Positions 30,676 through 43,733 are shown, numbered from the stretch's first letter. The stretch: DNA of 64,000 nt from Urophycis tenuis (GCA_036785325.1 JAXIVH010000132.1:1-64000), one strand, 5' to 3'. A program made the numbers and translations. Notes: a model not told the origin generated them from the sequence alone.

Positions 30676-31426
30676 GCTGTGGAAAGAAAATAGCACACAA
30701 GTCATACCAAGTCACCTTTATTGTCAGTGATAAACATTAATAAATAAACAGTATGGACATTGTATAAACAGTTGTATAAAAAGTGTAAACGGTATGAACA
30801 GTGTTCTTATAAAAGATATCAATATCAATACTGATCACGTGTGTATTTTATATTTCCAGATTATTTGTTGATGAGCCAGAGCCTGTGACTCCCACCAACC
30901 GGCCCGTTCAGCCCACTGCGTTGTCGTCCTCCACCCGGCCGAAGCCTCCTGCGCCCACCCGCCTCCAGCCGAGGCCTCCTGCTGCGTCAGCCTGTGGCCC
31001 GCCCGCCCCCTGTGTCGGCAGCACCCATACCGCTGGTCCTCCCCGCACAGCCACAGGCCCCCTCCGACTGCTTCGTGGGCCATCCTGCAGCTGTCTCTGC
31101 AGTCATCGTGTGTCATCATGTGTCACCATTCAAACTTGTATATGGTAACATTTCAAAATGACACCAGCATAAATGAGGACCTTGCAATAGGTTGTGTGTT
31201 ACAGGACCCCCCTGGCATACAGCTGTATGTCTCTGTGAAGGTGGTTGTGAAGAACGGCATCCGGCTGAACAAGTACAAGTGCCGGCGAGGCAGCAACTCT
31301 CTCGAGGGGTTGCACGCCCACCTGGTTAACGCCATCCCTTCACAGCGATGTGGGATCATGCCGTTCCAAGTAAGTGATTAAAACACACACACGCGCGCAT
31401 ATATACACACACACACACGCATATAT

Positions 31427-31457
<31 letters not shown>

Positions 31458-31646
31458 CTTTAACATAGCTGACCCTTTTTTTCCCCCTCCTCGGGGATTA
31501 TGCTCCCAGTTTTGATCTCGGACGTCTGGTCACTTATAGCATATAATAATATTCTATTACTGTTAAGCCAACTATGAATAATAAAACAGGCCAAAACATG
31601 TGTCCTTTATCATAGCTACACGTATTACAAAAAAAACGCGTGAATT
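30676..31646 (+). repeat. Cassette A7
   Basis: Exon 1 part 30860-31144, exon 2 part 31205-31369 (glycine form). Carries the A7-A9 variant: CTCCGACTGCTTCG (one base fewer) and an extra TCATCATG near 31115. Together these move the proline-rich frame. Confidence 0.88.
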
Positions 31647-33124
31647 GAAACGTTGAAGGTATGTTTTTAGCTGCTGGGTAGACTTCAGTCAACCTGACGC
31701 AGTTTTGTCTCCGAGCAACAAAATTGCTCGCGGATGGGCTCATTTTGAGCGGGGAAATCGAAGCTTCCCAACGGCGTATGGCAAGACTATATTGACTCAT
31801 GGGTCGTTGAAATACTTAGCTAATTAATTTGTGTTCAGTTAGGAAAGATTGATGTTAATTGAAACGTTTAAGGTATGTTTTTAGCTGCTGGGTAGACTTC
31901 AGTCAACCTGACACAGTTTAGTCTGTGATCAACCAGACTGCTGGCGGATGGGCTCATTTTAGGCGGGGAAATCTAAGCTTTTCAACGGCGTATGGCAAGA
32001 CTATATTCACCAAAGGGCCGTTGAAATACTAAGCTAATTAATTTGTGTTCTGTAAGGAAAGATTGATGTTAATTGAAACGTTAAAGGTATGTTTTTAGCT
32101 GCTGGGTAGACTTCATTCAACCTGACGCAGTTTAGTCTGTGATCAACCAGACTGCTCGCGGATGGGCTCATTTTAAGCGGGGAAATCTAAGCTTTCCAAT
32201 GGCGTATGGCAAGACTATATTGACTCATGGGTCGTTGAAATACTTAGCTAATTAATTTCTGTTCTTTATTGAAAGATTGATCTTAATTGAAACGTTGAAG
32301 GTATATTTTTAGCTGCTGGGTAGACTTCAGTCAACCTGACGCAGTTTTGTCTGTAAGCAACCAGACTGCTCGCGGATGGGCTCATTTTAAGCGGGGAAGT
32401 CTAAGCTTTCCAACGCCGTATGCAAGACTATATTGACTCATTGGTCGTTGAAATACTAAGCTAATTAATTTGTGATCTGTAAGGAAAGATTGATGTTAAT
32501 TGAAACGTTGAAGGTATGTTTTTAGCTGCTGGGTAGACTTCAGTCAACCTGAAGCAGTTTTGTCTCTGAGCAACCAAATTGCTTGGGGATGGGCTCATTT
32601 TAAGCGGGGAAATCTAAGCTTTCCAACGGCGTATTGCAAGACTATATTGACTCAGGGGTCGTTGAAATACTAAGATAATTAATTTGTGTTCTGTAAGGAA
32701 AGATTAATGTTAATTGAAACGTTGAAGGGTTTTTTTTAGCTGCTCGGTAGACTTCAGTCAACCTGACGCAGTTTTGTCTGTGAGCAACCAAATTAGTCGG
32801 GGATGGGCTCATTTTAAGTGGGGAAATCTAAGCTTTCCAACGGCGTATGGCTAGACTATATTGACTCATGGGTCGTTGAAATACTAAGCTAATTAATTTG
32901 TGTTCTGTAAGGAAAGATTAATGTTAATTGAAACGTTGAAGGTTTTTTTTTAGCTGCTGGGTAGACTTCAGTCAACCTGACGCAGTTTTGTCTGTGAGCA
33001 ACCAAATTGATCAGAGATGGGCTCATTTTAAGCGGGGAAATCTAAGCTTTCCAACGACGTATGGCATGACTATATTTGCCCACGGGTCGTCGAAATAATA
33101 AGCTGATTCATGTGTGTTCTGTTG
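31647..33124 (+). repeat. Satellite array S7, 7 units
   Basis: 1478 bp. Includes the unit with GTATATTTTTAGC and CAACGCCGTATGCAAG, shared with S8. Confidence 0.9.
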
Positions 33125-33889
33125 GCTGTGGAAAGAAAATAGCACACAAGTCCTACCAAGTCAACTTTATTGTCAGTGATAAACATTAATAAATAAACAG
33201 TATGGACATTGTATAAACAGTTGTATAAAAAGTGTAAACAGTATGAACAGTGTTCTTATAAAAGATATCAATATCAATACTGATCACGTGTGTATTTTAT
33301 ATTTCCAGATTATTTGTTGATGAGCCAGAGCCTGTGACTCCCACCAACCGGCCCGTTCAGCCCACTGCGTTGTCGTCCTCCACCCGGCCGAAGCCTCCTG
33401 CGCCCACCCGCCTCCAGCCGAGGCCTCCTGCTGCGTCAGCCTGTGGCCCGCCCGCCCCCTGTGTCGGCAGCACCCATACCGCTGGTCCTCCCCGCACAGC
33501 CACAGGCCCCCTCCGACTGCTTCGTGGGCCATCCTGCAGCTGTCTCTGCAGTCATCGTGTGTCATCATGTGTCACCATTCAAACTTGTATATGGTAACAT
33601 TTCAAAATGACACCAGCATAAATGAGGACCTTGCAATAGGTTGTGTGTTACAGGACCCCCCTGGCATACAGCTGTATGTCTCTGTGAAGGTGGTTGTGAA
33701 GAACTGCATCCGGCTGAACAAGTACAAGTGCCGGCGAGGCAGCAACTCTCTCGAGGGGTTGCACGCCCACCTGGTTAACGCCATCCCTTCACAGCGATGT
33801 GGGATCATGCCGTTCCAAGTAAGTGATTAAAACACACACACACACACACACGCGCGCGCTAATATATACACACACACACACGCATATAT

Positions 33890-33920
<31 letters not shown>

Positions 33921-34109
33921 CTTTAACATAGCTGACCCTTTTTTTCCCCCTCCTCGGGGATTATGCTCCCAGTTTTGATCTCGGACGTCTGGTCACTTGT
34001 AGCATATAATAATATTCTATTACTGTTAAGCCAACTATGAATAATAAAACAGGCCAAAACATGTGTCCTTTATCATAGCTACACGTATTACAAAAAAAAC
34101 GCGTGAATT
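33125..34109 (+). repeat. Cassette A8
   Basis: Exon 1 part 33309-33593, exon 2 part 33654-33818 (cysteine form). Same exon 1 indels as A7 and A9, and nearly identical to A9. Confidence 0.88.
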
Positions 34110-35159
34110 GAAACGTTGAAGGTATGTTTTTAGCTGCTGGGTAGACTTCAGTCAACCTGACGCAGTTTTGTCTGTGAGCAACAAAATTGCTCGCGGATGG
34201 GCTCATTTTGAGCGGGGAAATCGAAGCTTTCCAACGGCGTATGGCAAGACTATATTGACTCATGGGTCGTTGAAATACTTAGCTAATTAATTTCTGTTCT
34301 TTATTGAAAGATTGATCTTAATTGAAACGTTGAAGGTATATTTTTAGCTGCTGGGTAGACTTCAGTCAACCTGACGCAGTTTTGTCTGTAAGCAACCAGA
34401 CTGCTCGCGGATGGGCTCATTTTAAGCGGGGAAGTCTAAGCTTTCCAACGCCGTATGCAAGACTATATTGACTCATTGGTCGTTGAAATACTAAGCTAAT
34501 TAATTTGTGATCTGTAAGGAAAGATTGATGTTAATTGAAACGTTGAAGGTATGTTTTTAGCTGCTGGGTAGACTTCAGTCAACCTGAAGCAGTTTTGTCT
34601 CTGAGCAACCAAATTGCTTGGGGATGGGCTCATTTTAAGCGGGGAAATCTAAGCTTTCCAACGGCGTATTGCAAGACTATATTGACTCATGGGTCGTTGA
34701 AATACTAAGATAATTAATTTGTGTTCTGTAAGGAAAGATTAATGTTAATTGAAACGTTGAAGGGTTTTTTTTAGCTGCTGGGTAGACTTCAGTCAACCTG
34801 ACGCAGTTTTGTCTGTGAGCAACCAAATTAGTCGGGGATGGGCTCATTTTAAGTGGGGAAATCTAAGCTTTCCAACGGCGTATGGCTAGACTATATTGAC
34901 TCATGGGTCGTTGAAATACTAAGCTAATTAATTTGTGTTCTGTAAGGAAAGATTAATGTTAATTGAAACGTTGAAGGTTTTTTTTTAGCTGCTGGGTAGA
35001 CTTCAGTCAACCTGACGCAGTTTTGTCTGTGAGCAACCAAATTGATCAGAGATGGGCTCATTTTAAGCGGGGAAATCTAAGCTTTCCAACGACGTATGGC
35101 ATGACTATATTTGCCCACGGGTCGTCGAAATAATAAGCTGATTCATGTGTGTTCTGTTG
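34110..35159 (+). repeat. Satellite array S8, 5 units
   Basis: 1050 bp. Its units follow the order of the 3' units of S7, so S7 and S8 differ mainly by two units. Confidence 0.9.
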
Positions 35160-36142
35160 GCTGTGGAAAGAAAATAGCACACAAGTCCTACCAAGTCAAC
35201 TTTATTGTCAGTGATAAACATTAATAAATAAACAGTATGGACATTGTATAAACAGTTGTATAAAAAGTGTAAACAGTATGAACAGTGTTCTTATAAAAGA
35301 TATCAATATCAATACTGATCACGTGTGTATTTTATATTTCCAGATTATTTGTTGATGAGCCAGAGCCTGTGACTCCCACCAACCGGCCCGTTCAGCCCAC
35401 TGCGTTGTCGTCCTCCACCCGGCCGAAGCCTCCTGCGCCCACCCGCCTCCAGCCGAGGCCTCCTGCTGCGTCAGCCTGTGGCCCGCCCGCCCCCTGTGTC
35501 GGCAGCACCCATACCGCTGGTCCTCCCCGCACAGCCACAGGCCCCCTCCGACTGCTTCGTGGGCCATCCTGCAGCTGTCTCTGCAGTCATCGTGTGTCAT
35601 CATGTGTCACCATTCAAACTTGTATATGGTAACATTTCAAAATGACACCAGCATAAATGAGGACCTTGCAATAGGTTGTGTGTTACAGGACCCCCCTGGC
35701 ATACAGCTGTATGTCTCTGTGAAGGTGGTTGTGAAGAACTGCATCCGGCTGAACAAGTACAAGTGCCGGCGAGGCAGCAACTCTCTCGAGGGGTTGCACG
35801 CCCACCTGGTTAACGCCATCCCTTCACAGCGATGTGGGATCATGCCGTTCCAAGTAAGTGATTAAAACACACACACACACACACACGCGCGCGCTAATAT
35901 ATACACACACACACACGCATATATACACACACATATATATATATATATATATACTTTAACATAGCTGACCCTTTTTTTCCCCCTCCTCGGGGATTATGCT
36001 CCCAGTTTTGATCTCGGACGTCTGGTCACTTGTAGCATATAATAATATTCTATTACTGTTAAGCCAACTATGAATAATAAAACAGGCCAAAACATGTGTC
36101 CTTTATCATAGCTACACGTATTACAAAAAAAACGCGTGAATT
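35160..36142 (+). repeat. Cassette A9
   Basis: Exon 1 part 35344-35628, exon 2 part 35689-35853 (cysteine form). The A8-to-A9 period is 2035 bp. Confidence 0.88.
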
Positions 36143-39100
36143 GAAACGTTGAAGGTATGTTTTTAGCTGCTGGGTAGACTTCAGTCAACCTGACGCAGTT
36201 TTGTCTGTGAGCAACAAAATTGCTCGCGGATGGGCTCATTTTGAGCGGGGAAATCGAAGCTTTCCAACGGCGTATGGCAAGACTATATTGACTCATGGGT
36301 CGTTGAAATAATTAGCTAATTAATTTGTGTTCAGTTAGGAAAGATTGATGTTAATTGAAACGTTGATGGTATGTTTTTAGCTGCTGGGTAGACTTCATTC
36401 AACGTGACGCAGTTTAGTCTGTGATCAACCAGACTGCTCGCGGATGGGCTCATTTTAAGCGGGGAAATCTAAGCTTTTCAACGGCGTATGGCAAGACTAT
36501 ATTCACCAAAGGGCCATTGAAATACTAAGCTAATTAATTTGTGTTCTGTAAGGAAAGATTGATGTTAATTGAAACGTTAAAGGTATGTTTTTAGCTGCTG
36601 GGTAGACTTCATTCAACCTGACGCAGTTTAGTCTGTGATCAACCAGACTGCTCGCGGATGGGCTCATTTTAAGCGGGGAAATCTAAGCTTTCCAACGGCG
36701 TACGGCAAGACTATATTGACTCATGGGTCGTTGAAATACTAAGCTAATTAATTTCTGTTCTTTATTGAAAGATTGATCTTAATTGAAACGTTGAAGGTAT
36801 GTTTTTAGCTGCTGGGTAGACTTCAGTCAACCTGACGCAGTTTTGTCTGTGAGCAACCAGACTGCTCGCGGATGGGCTCATTTTAAGCGGGGAAATCTAA
36901 CCTTTCCAACGGCGTATGGCAAGACTATATTGACTCATGGGTCGTTGAAATACTAAGCTAATTAATTTGTGTTCTGTAAGGAAAGATTGATGTTAATTGA
37001 AACGTTAAAGGTATGTTTTTAGCTGCTGGGTAGACTTCATTCAACCTGACGCAGTTTAGTCTGTGATCAACCAGACTGCTCGCGGATGGGCTCATTTTAA
37101 GCGGGGAAATCTAAGCTTTCCAACGGCGTACGGCAAGACTATATTGACTCATGGGTCGTTGAAATACTAAGCTAATTAATTTCTGTTCTTTATTGAAAGA
37201 TTGATCTTAATTGAAACGTTGAAGGTATGTTTTTAGCTGCTGGGTAGACTTCAGTCAACCTGATGCAGTTTTGTCTGTGAGCAATCAGACTGCTCGCGGA
37301 TGGGCTCATTTTAAGCGGGGAAATCTAACCTTTCCAACGGCGTATGGCAAGACTATATTGACTCATGGGTCGTTGAAATACTAAGCTAATTAATTTGTGA
37401 TCTGTAAGGAAAGATTGATGTTAATTGAAACGTTGAAGGTATGTTTTTAGCTGCTGGGTAGACTTCAGTCAACCTGACGCAGTTTTGTCTCTGAGCAACC
37501 AAATTGCTTGGGGATGGGCTCATTTTAAGCGGGGAAATCTAAGCTTTCCAACGGCGTATGGCAAGACTATATTGACTCATGGGTCGTTGAAATACTAAGA
37601 TAATTAATTTGTGTTCTGTAAGGAAAGATTGATGTTAATTGAAACGTTGAAGGTATGTTTTTAGCTGCTGGGTAGACTTCAGTCAACCTGACGCAGTTTA
37701 GTCTGTGAGCAACCAAATTGCTCGGGGATGGGCTCATTATAAGCGAGGAAATCTAAGCTTTCCAACGGCGTTTGGCGAGACTATATTCACCAAAGGGTCG
37801 TTGAAAAACTAAGCTAATTAATTTGTGTTCTGTAAGGAAAGATTGATGTTAATTGAAACGTTTAAGGTATGTTTTTAGCTGCTGGGTAGACTTCAGGCAA
37901 CCTGACGCAGTTTTGTCTGTGATCAACCAGACTGCTCGCGGATGGTTGAGCCCATCAGCTCATTTTAAGCGGGGAAATCTAAGCTTTTCAACGGCGTATG
38001 GCAAGACTATATTCACCAAAGGGCCGTTGAAATACTAAGCTAATTAATTTGTGTTCTGTAAGGAAAGATTGATGTTAATTGAAACGTTAAAGGTATGTTT
38101 TTAGCTGCTGGGTAGACTTCATTCAACCTGACGCAGTTTAGTCTGTGATCAACCACACTGCTCGCGGATGGGCTCATTTTAAGCGGGGAAATCTAAGCTT
38201 TCCAACGGCGTATGGCAAGACTATATTGACTCATGGGTCGTTGAAATACTAAGCTAATTAATTTGTGTTCTGTAAGGAAAGATTGATGTTAATTGAAACG
38301 TTGAAGGTATGTTTTTAGCTGCTGGGTAGACTTCAGTCAACCTGACGCAGTTTAGTCTGTGATCAACCAGACTGCTCGCGGATGGGCTCATTTTAAGCGG
38401 GGAAATCTAAGCTTTCCAACGGCGTACGGCAAGACTATATTGACTCATGGGTTGTTGAAATACTAAGCTAATTAATTTCTGTTCTTTATTGAAAGATTGA
38501 TCTTAATTGAAACGTTGAAGGTATGTTTTTAGCTGCTGGGTAGACTTCAGTCAACCTGACGCAGTTTTGTCTGTGAGCAATCAGACTGCTCGCGGATGGG
38601 CTCATTTTAAGCGGGGAAATCTAACCTTTCCAACGGCGTATGGCAAGACTATATTGACTCATGGGTCGTTGAAATACTAAGCTAATTAATTTGTGATCTG
38701 TAAGGAAAGATTGATGTTAATTGAAACGTTGAAGGTATGTTTTTAGCTGCTGGGTAGACTTCAGTCAACCTGACGCAGTTTTGTCTCTGAGCAACCAAAT
38801 TGCTTGGGGATGGGCTCATTTTAAGCGGGGAAATCTAAGCTTTCCAACGGCGTATGGCAAGACTATATTGACTCATGGGTCGTTGAAATACTAAGATAAT
38901 TAATTTGTGTTCTGTAAGGAAAGATTGATGTTAATTGAAACGTTGAAGGTATGTTTTTAGCTGCTGGGTAGACTTCAGTCAACCTGACGCAGTTTAGTCT
39001 GTGAGCAACCAAATTGCTCGGGGATGGGCTCATTATAAGCGAGGAAATCTAAGCTTTCCAACGGCGTGTGGCGAGACTATATTCACCAAAGGGTCGTTGA

Positions 39101-40213
39101 AAAACTAAGCTAATTAATTTGTGTTCTGTAAGGAAAGATTGATGTTAATTGAAACGTTTAAGGTATGTTTTTAGCTGCTGGGTAGACTTCAGTCAACCTG
39201 ACCCAGTTTTGTCTGTGATCAACCAGACTGCTCGCGGATGGTTGAGCCCATCAGCTCATTTTAAGCGGGGAAATCTAAGCTTTTCAACGGCGTATGGCAA
39301 GACTATATTCACCAAAGGGCCGTTGAAATACTAAGCTAATTAATTTGTGTTCTGTAAGGAAAGATTGATGTTAATTGAAACGTTAAAGGTATGTTTTTAG
39401 CTGCTGGGTAGACTTCATTCAACCTGACGCAGTTTAGTCTGTGATCAACCACACTGCTCGCGGATGGGCTCATTTTAAGCGGGGAAATCTAAGCTTTCCA
39501 ACGGCGTACGGCAAGACTATATTGACTCATGGGTCGTTGAAATACTAAGCTAATTAATTTGTGTTCTGTAAGGAAAGATTGATGTTAATTGAAACGTTGA
39601 AGGTATGTTTTTAGCTGCTGGGTAGACTTCAGTCAACCTGACGCAGTTTAGTCTGTGATCAACCAGACTGCTCGCGGATGGGCTCATTTTAAGCGGGGAA
39701 ATCTAAGCTTTCCAACGGCGTATGGCAAGACTATATTGACTCATGGGTCGTTGAAATACTAAGCTAATTAATTTGTGTTCTGTAAGGAAAGATTGATGTT
39801 AATTGAAACGTTGAAGGTATGTTTTTAGCTGCTGGGTAGACTTCAGTCAACCTGACGCAGTTTAGTCTGTGATCAACCAGACTGCTCGCGGATGGGCTCA
39901 TTTTAAGCGGGGAAATCTAAGCTTTCCAACGGCGTATGGCAAGACTATATTCACTAAAGGGTCGTTGAAATACTAAGCTAATTAATTTGTGTTCTGTAAG
40001 GAAAGATTGATGTTAATTGAAACGTTGAAGGTATGTCTTTAGCTGCTGGGTAGACTCCAGTCAACCTGACGCAGATTTGTCTCTGAGCAACCAAATTGCT
40101 TGGAGATGGGCTCATTTTAAACGGGGAAATCTAAGCTTTCCAACGACGTATGGCATGACTATATTTGCCCACGGGTCGTCGAAATAATAAGCTGATTCAT
40201 GTGTGTTCTGTTG
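36143..40213 (+). repeat. Satellite array S9, 19 units
   Basis: 4071 bp: 18 x 214 plus 195 plus two 12-bp insertions. The insertion (GATGGTTGAGCCCATCAGCTC) sits in units at 37941 and 39237, 1296 bp apart, marking a six-unit higher-order repeat. Confidence 0.92.
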
Positions 40214-40266
40214 GCTGTGGAAAGAAAATAGCACACAAGTCATACCAAGTCACCTTTATTGTCAGT

Positions 40267-43200
40267 AATAATAATAATAATAATAATAAATTTTATTTAT
40301 AACGCACTTTACATCAAGTAAATGACCTCAAAGTGCTACAGGATAAAACAACAATAAAAACTTTAAAACTAGTAGAGTAAACATTAAAATAGCAGTTTAT
40401 CCAAAGGCCTGTCTAAAAAGATGCGTTTTAAGGCCTTTTTTAAAAGAGTCCACAGTCTGTGGAGCCCTTAGATGGTCAGGGAGTGCATTCCACAGACTGA
40501 GTGCAGCTGAACAGAAGGCGCGGTCGCCCATGGTTCGGAGCCTTGTCCTCGGAGTGTGGAGGAGGTTGGCTTGTCCACTGCGGAGATGGCTTTAGGAGGA
40601 ATGAGGGGTGATGAGTTGTTTGAGGTATAGGGGCGCAGTGCCATGGAGGCACTGGTGGGACAGAAGGGAAACCTTGAATTCAATTCTGTACCAGACAGGA
40701 AGCCAGTGGAGGGATTTGAGGATGGGTGTGATGTGGTGGTACTTCCGCACCCCCATCAGGATTCTGGCAGCACAGTTCTGAATGTACTGCAGCTGCTGGA
40801 TGTTCTTGCTGGGGATCCCGATGAGGAGTGCGTTGCAGTAGTCCAGCCTGGAGGAGACAAAGGCGTGGACAAGTTTTTCGGCATCGGGGAGAGTGAGTAT
40901 GGGGCGGAGTTTTGCAATGTTCCTGAGGTGGAAGAAGGAGGTTTTGCAGAGATGTTTAATATGGGTCTCAAAAGTCAGGTGAGGGTCCATTTTGACACCG
41001 AGGTTTGTGACTGAGGATGAGAGGTGGATGTCGTGGCCGGAGAAGGTGATGCTGGTGATAGTGGAGGATCGGGTCTGGTGTGGAGTACCAACAAGAATGG
41101 CTTCCGTTTTTGAGCTGTTGAGTTGCAAGAAGTTAGCCGTCATCCATGCCTTTATCTCCTCCAGGCAGGTGGAAAGTGTGGAAAGGGCTGCAGAGGGGGT
41201 TGGATTAGTTTTGATATACAGTTGGGTGTCATCAGCGTAGCAGTGGAAAGATATTCCATGCCGGCTGATGACGCGACCAGGGGGTAGCATGTACAGCGTG
41301 AAGAGGGTGGGGCCAAGGACTGATCCTTGGGGGACACCACATGTGACAGAGTGTGTGTCCGATTTGGCCCCACCCAGGGATACATACTCTGTTCTGTCCG
41401 TGAGATATGATGTGAACCAGGCCAGGGTAGTGTCAGAGAGTCCAATGGAGGAGTGGAGGTGGTGGAGAAGGATGTGGTGGTCAACGGTGTCGAATGCTGC
41501 GGTGAGGTCTAGAAGGATGAGAAGTGATGGAGAGCCAGCATCAGCCGTCATCAGCAGGTCATTGGTGACCCTGACCAGGGCAGTTTCTGTACTGTGGCCA
41601 GGGCGGAAACCAGACTGGAACTTCTCAAAAAGACTGTTTGTTGTGAGATGGTCGTTGAGTTGGGCAGAAACTACCTTTTCCAACACCTTTGACAGGAAAG
41701 GGAGGTTGGAGATTGGGCGGTAGTTGGCAGGTGCTTCGGGGTCAAGGCTGGGCTTTTTGAGAAGGGGCTTGATGACAGCAGTTTTCAGAGATGTGGGGAC
41801 ATGGCCGGACCGGAGGGACTGATTGATGATTTTGGTGATCATGGGACTTATTGCAGAGGAGTGACTTTTTATCAGGGCTGAGGGAAATGGGTCCAGGGCA
41901 CAGGTGGAGGGCTTCATCTTCCTTAAGATGGTTTCAGTCTCGTGCTGAGTGATGTCCGTGAAACAGCAGAGGAGCTGAGTAGATGTGACTGGGGGGGCAG
42001 AGGGGCTGGGAAGAAGAGGGGGCGGGGGAGCAGGAAGAGCAGGGGAGCTGGAAAAAAGGGGGGTTGGGGAGGCAGGGGGCGCGGGGGGGCTGGAGAGAAG
42101 GGAGCAGATGTTTTCTACTTTGGTTTTAAAGAAGGAGAGGAAGCTGTTGCACCGCTCCTGCATGTTATCTGAGTGTAGAAGGGTCTGAGGTTTGAGGAGA
42201 TGATGTATGGTTGAAAAAAGTTGCTTGAAGTTACCAGGGCTGTTATTGATTATATGGGAGTAGAACCGGGACCGTGTGTCACTGAGAGACTTGCTGTAGG
42301 CCTTTTGATGTTCCCGGTAGGCTAGCTTGTGAACAGCAAGTTCTGAGTCCTTGAAACGGCGTTCAAGGACACGCCCTGTTCTCTTCTGTAGCCGCAGCTC
42401 ACTGGTGTACCAGGGGGCAGAGCATGTGAATGTGACGGTTCTGGGCTTCACTGGGGCATGGCGGTCCAGGAGGGGGCTGAGTGATGAATTGTAGAGATCC
42501 ACAGATTCAGTGACTGAAGGGGGGTTGGCAGTGGAGAGATGGCGGAGGTCAGCAGTCAGGGTGACAGGGTTGATGTTTTTAAGGTTCCTGAATCTGATTT
42601 GTCTGCTGGGCTTACTGAGGGGGGACAGGGTGGGTAGTTCCATTGAAATGGCCTTATGGTCAGACACGCCCAGATCGTGCACTGAGAGATTGCTGATGGA
42701 GGTGGAGTTGGTGATCAACAGATCAAGAGTGTGGCCTCTGGAGTGTGTTGGGACACTGACGTGTTGGGTGAGGTTGAGACTGTCCAGAAGATTAGTGAAT
42801 TCAGCTACAGAGTAGGAAGAGGGGTTGTTAACATGAATATTAAAATCACCGAGTATGATGATATTCCCTGGGGTTGTGTAGAGTGTAGTGAGGAGGTCAT
42901 GTATCTCGGGGATGAAGGCCGGGTTTGGTTTGGGGGGCCGGTAGATCAGGAGGAATGTAGTGGAAGGTGGCAGTTTGCATTTGAATGCAAGACATTCAAA
43001 TGAGGAGTGGACCGGCAGGGGCAGGGGGGACAACTGAAAGTCTACCCGGTGCACTACGGCAAGGCCACCACCGCGGCCAGTGGTGCGGGCCTTGCTGAGG
43101 TAGGTGTAGCCAGGGGGACATGCTTCATTTAGACCAGTATAAACATCTGGTTGTTGCCAGGTTTCAACTGGGCACATAAAGTGTATCTCCTCGTTGATGA

Positions 43201-43733
43201 TACGGTCATGAATAAAAGATGCCTTGTTATTGAGGGACTGTGCATTAAAAAGTTCAAATTTAGCAGGGGTTGCTGGGTTGGTGGTAGCGGAGTGTCTCTG
43301 TAGGGGCCGGAGTAGGCTGTAATCCACTCCACGTTTTCCATGAAATAGCCTCTTGGTGGCAGTGCTCTGATGACGTGTCAGTTCTGCGACAGGCTGCTGG
43401 TGGTAAACAAAGTTTCTGCGTGTACTCCGGTGGGCATAACGGGTGCGACGCAAGATTCTGAGTTCTTTTATGATGGGGATGTTAAGTCCAGGAGAGACTG
43501 CAGAGTTGAGTTTGTGGAGTTGTGCGGAGGAATACCTGAACGCCATGCCAGCCAAGGACGGACGCCACCTAGCCTTGCTAGCCGCTGACTAGCCGGGATG
43601 CTAGTTTAGGCAGCGCCAGTACTGGAACGGTGCAATGGAACGGCGGTGGAAGGCAAAAAAAAGTTATCCGTCAAAGCGATGTGAGAGCCATTTTCCAGGT
43701 AATACACAAACAGCTGGAAGTCGTCTGTGGCAG
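40267..43733 (-). mobile_element. Near full-length L2-clade LINE (3467 bp)
   Basis: Minus-strand element with a GTCAGT target duplication (40261-40266 and 43734-43739). The 3' end is AT-rich with a (TTA)n tail, usual for fish L2. One long frame covers endonuclease and reverse transcriptase, preceded by about 180 bp of 5' sequence. The 5' end does not look truncated, but the family consensus is needed to say so. Confidence 0.88.
40592..43555 (-). CDS. L2 ORF2-like protein: endonuclease and reverse transcriptase
   Basis: 987 codons. The apurinic-type endonuclease has FNAQS with N104, E131 (ETWQ), GDFN at 236-239, HTLDLL near 275-280 and SDH at 298-300. A proline/serine-rich linker lies at about 489-522. 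Reverse transcriptase has D683 and D689 (LLDLTAAFDTVDHH), VPQGSVLG at 741-748 and YADD at 773-776. The frame ends with a TAA at 40592-40594. The typical L2 C-terminal coding pattern then continues in the same frame for 64 codons to another TAA at 40397-40399. The stop therefore looks like a single nonsense change removing the tail. All catalytic residues looked for are present. Confidence 0.88.
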   Translation of the reverse strand: MAGMAFRYSSAQLHKLNSAVSPGLNIPIIKELRILRRTRYAHRSTRRNFVYHQQPVAELTRHQSTATKRLFHGKRGVDYSLLRPLQRHSATTNPATPAKFELFNAQSLNNKASFIHDRIINEEIHFMCPVETWQQPDVYTGLNEACPPGYTYLSKARTTGRGGGLAVVHRVDFQLSPLPLPVHSSFECLAFKCKLPPSTTFLLIYRPPKPNPAFIPEIHDLLTTLYTTPGNIIILGDFNIHVNNPSSYSVAEFTNLLDSLNLTQHVSVPTHSRGHTLDLLITNSTSISNLSVHDLGVSDHKAISMELPTLSPLSKPSRQIRFRNLKNINPVTLTADLRHLSTANPPSVTESVDLYNSSLSPLLDRHAPVKPRTVTFTCSAPWYTSELRLQKRTGRVLERRFKDSELAVHKLAYREHQKAYSKSLSDTRSRFYSHIINNSPGNFKQLFSTIHHLLKPQTLLHSDNMQERCNSFLSFFKTKVENICSLLSSPPAPPASPTPLFSSSPALPAPPPPLLPSPSAPPVTSTQLLCCFTDITQHETETILRKMKPSTCALDPFPSALIKSHSSAISPMITKIINQSLRSGHVPTSLKTAVIKPLLKKPSLDPEAPANYRPISNLPFLSKVLEKVVSAQLNDHLTTNSLFEKFQSGFRPGHSTETALVRVTNDLLMTADAGSPSLLILLDLTAAFDTVDHHILLHHLHSSIGLSDTTLAWFTSYLTDRTEYVSLGGAKSDTHSVTCGVPQGSVLGPTLFTLYMLPPGRVISRHGISFHCYADDTQLYIKTNPTPSAALSTLSTCLEEIKAWMTANFLQLNSSKTEAILVGTPHQTRSSTITSITFSGHDIHLSSSVTNLGVKMDPHLTFETHIKHLCKTSFFHLRNIAKLRPILTLPDAEKLVHAFVSSRLDYCNALLIGIPSKNIQQLQYIQNCAARILMGVRKYHHITPILKSLHWLPVWYRIEFKVSLLSHQCLHGTAPLYLKQLITPHSS

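Noticed and set aside
40643..43588. Plus-strand open frames within the L2 LINE
   Set aside because: Antisense to the LINE frame. The glycine/arginine-rich stretch near 42000 is only the complement of the proline-rich linker.
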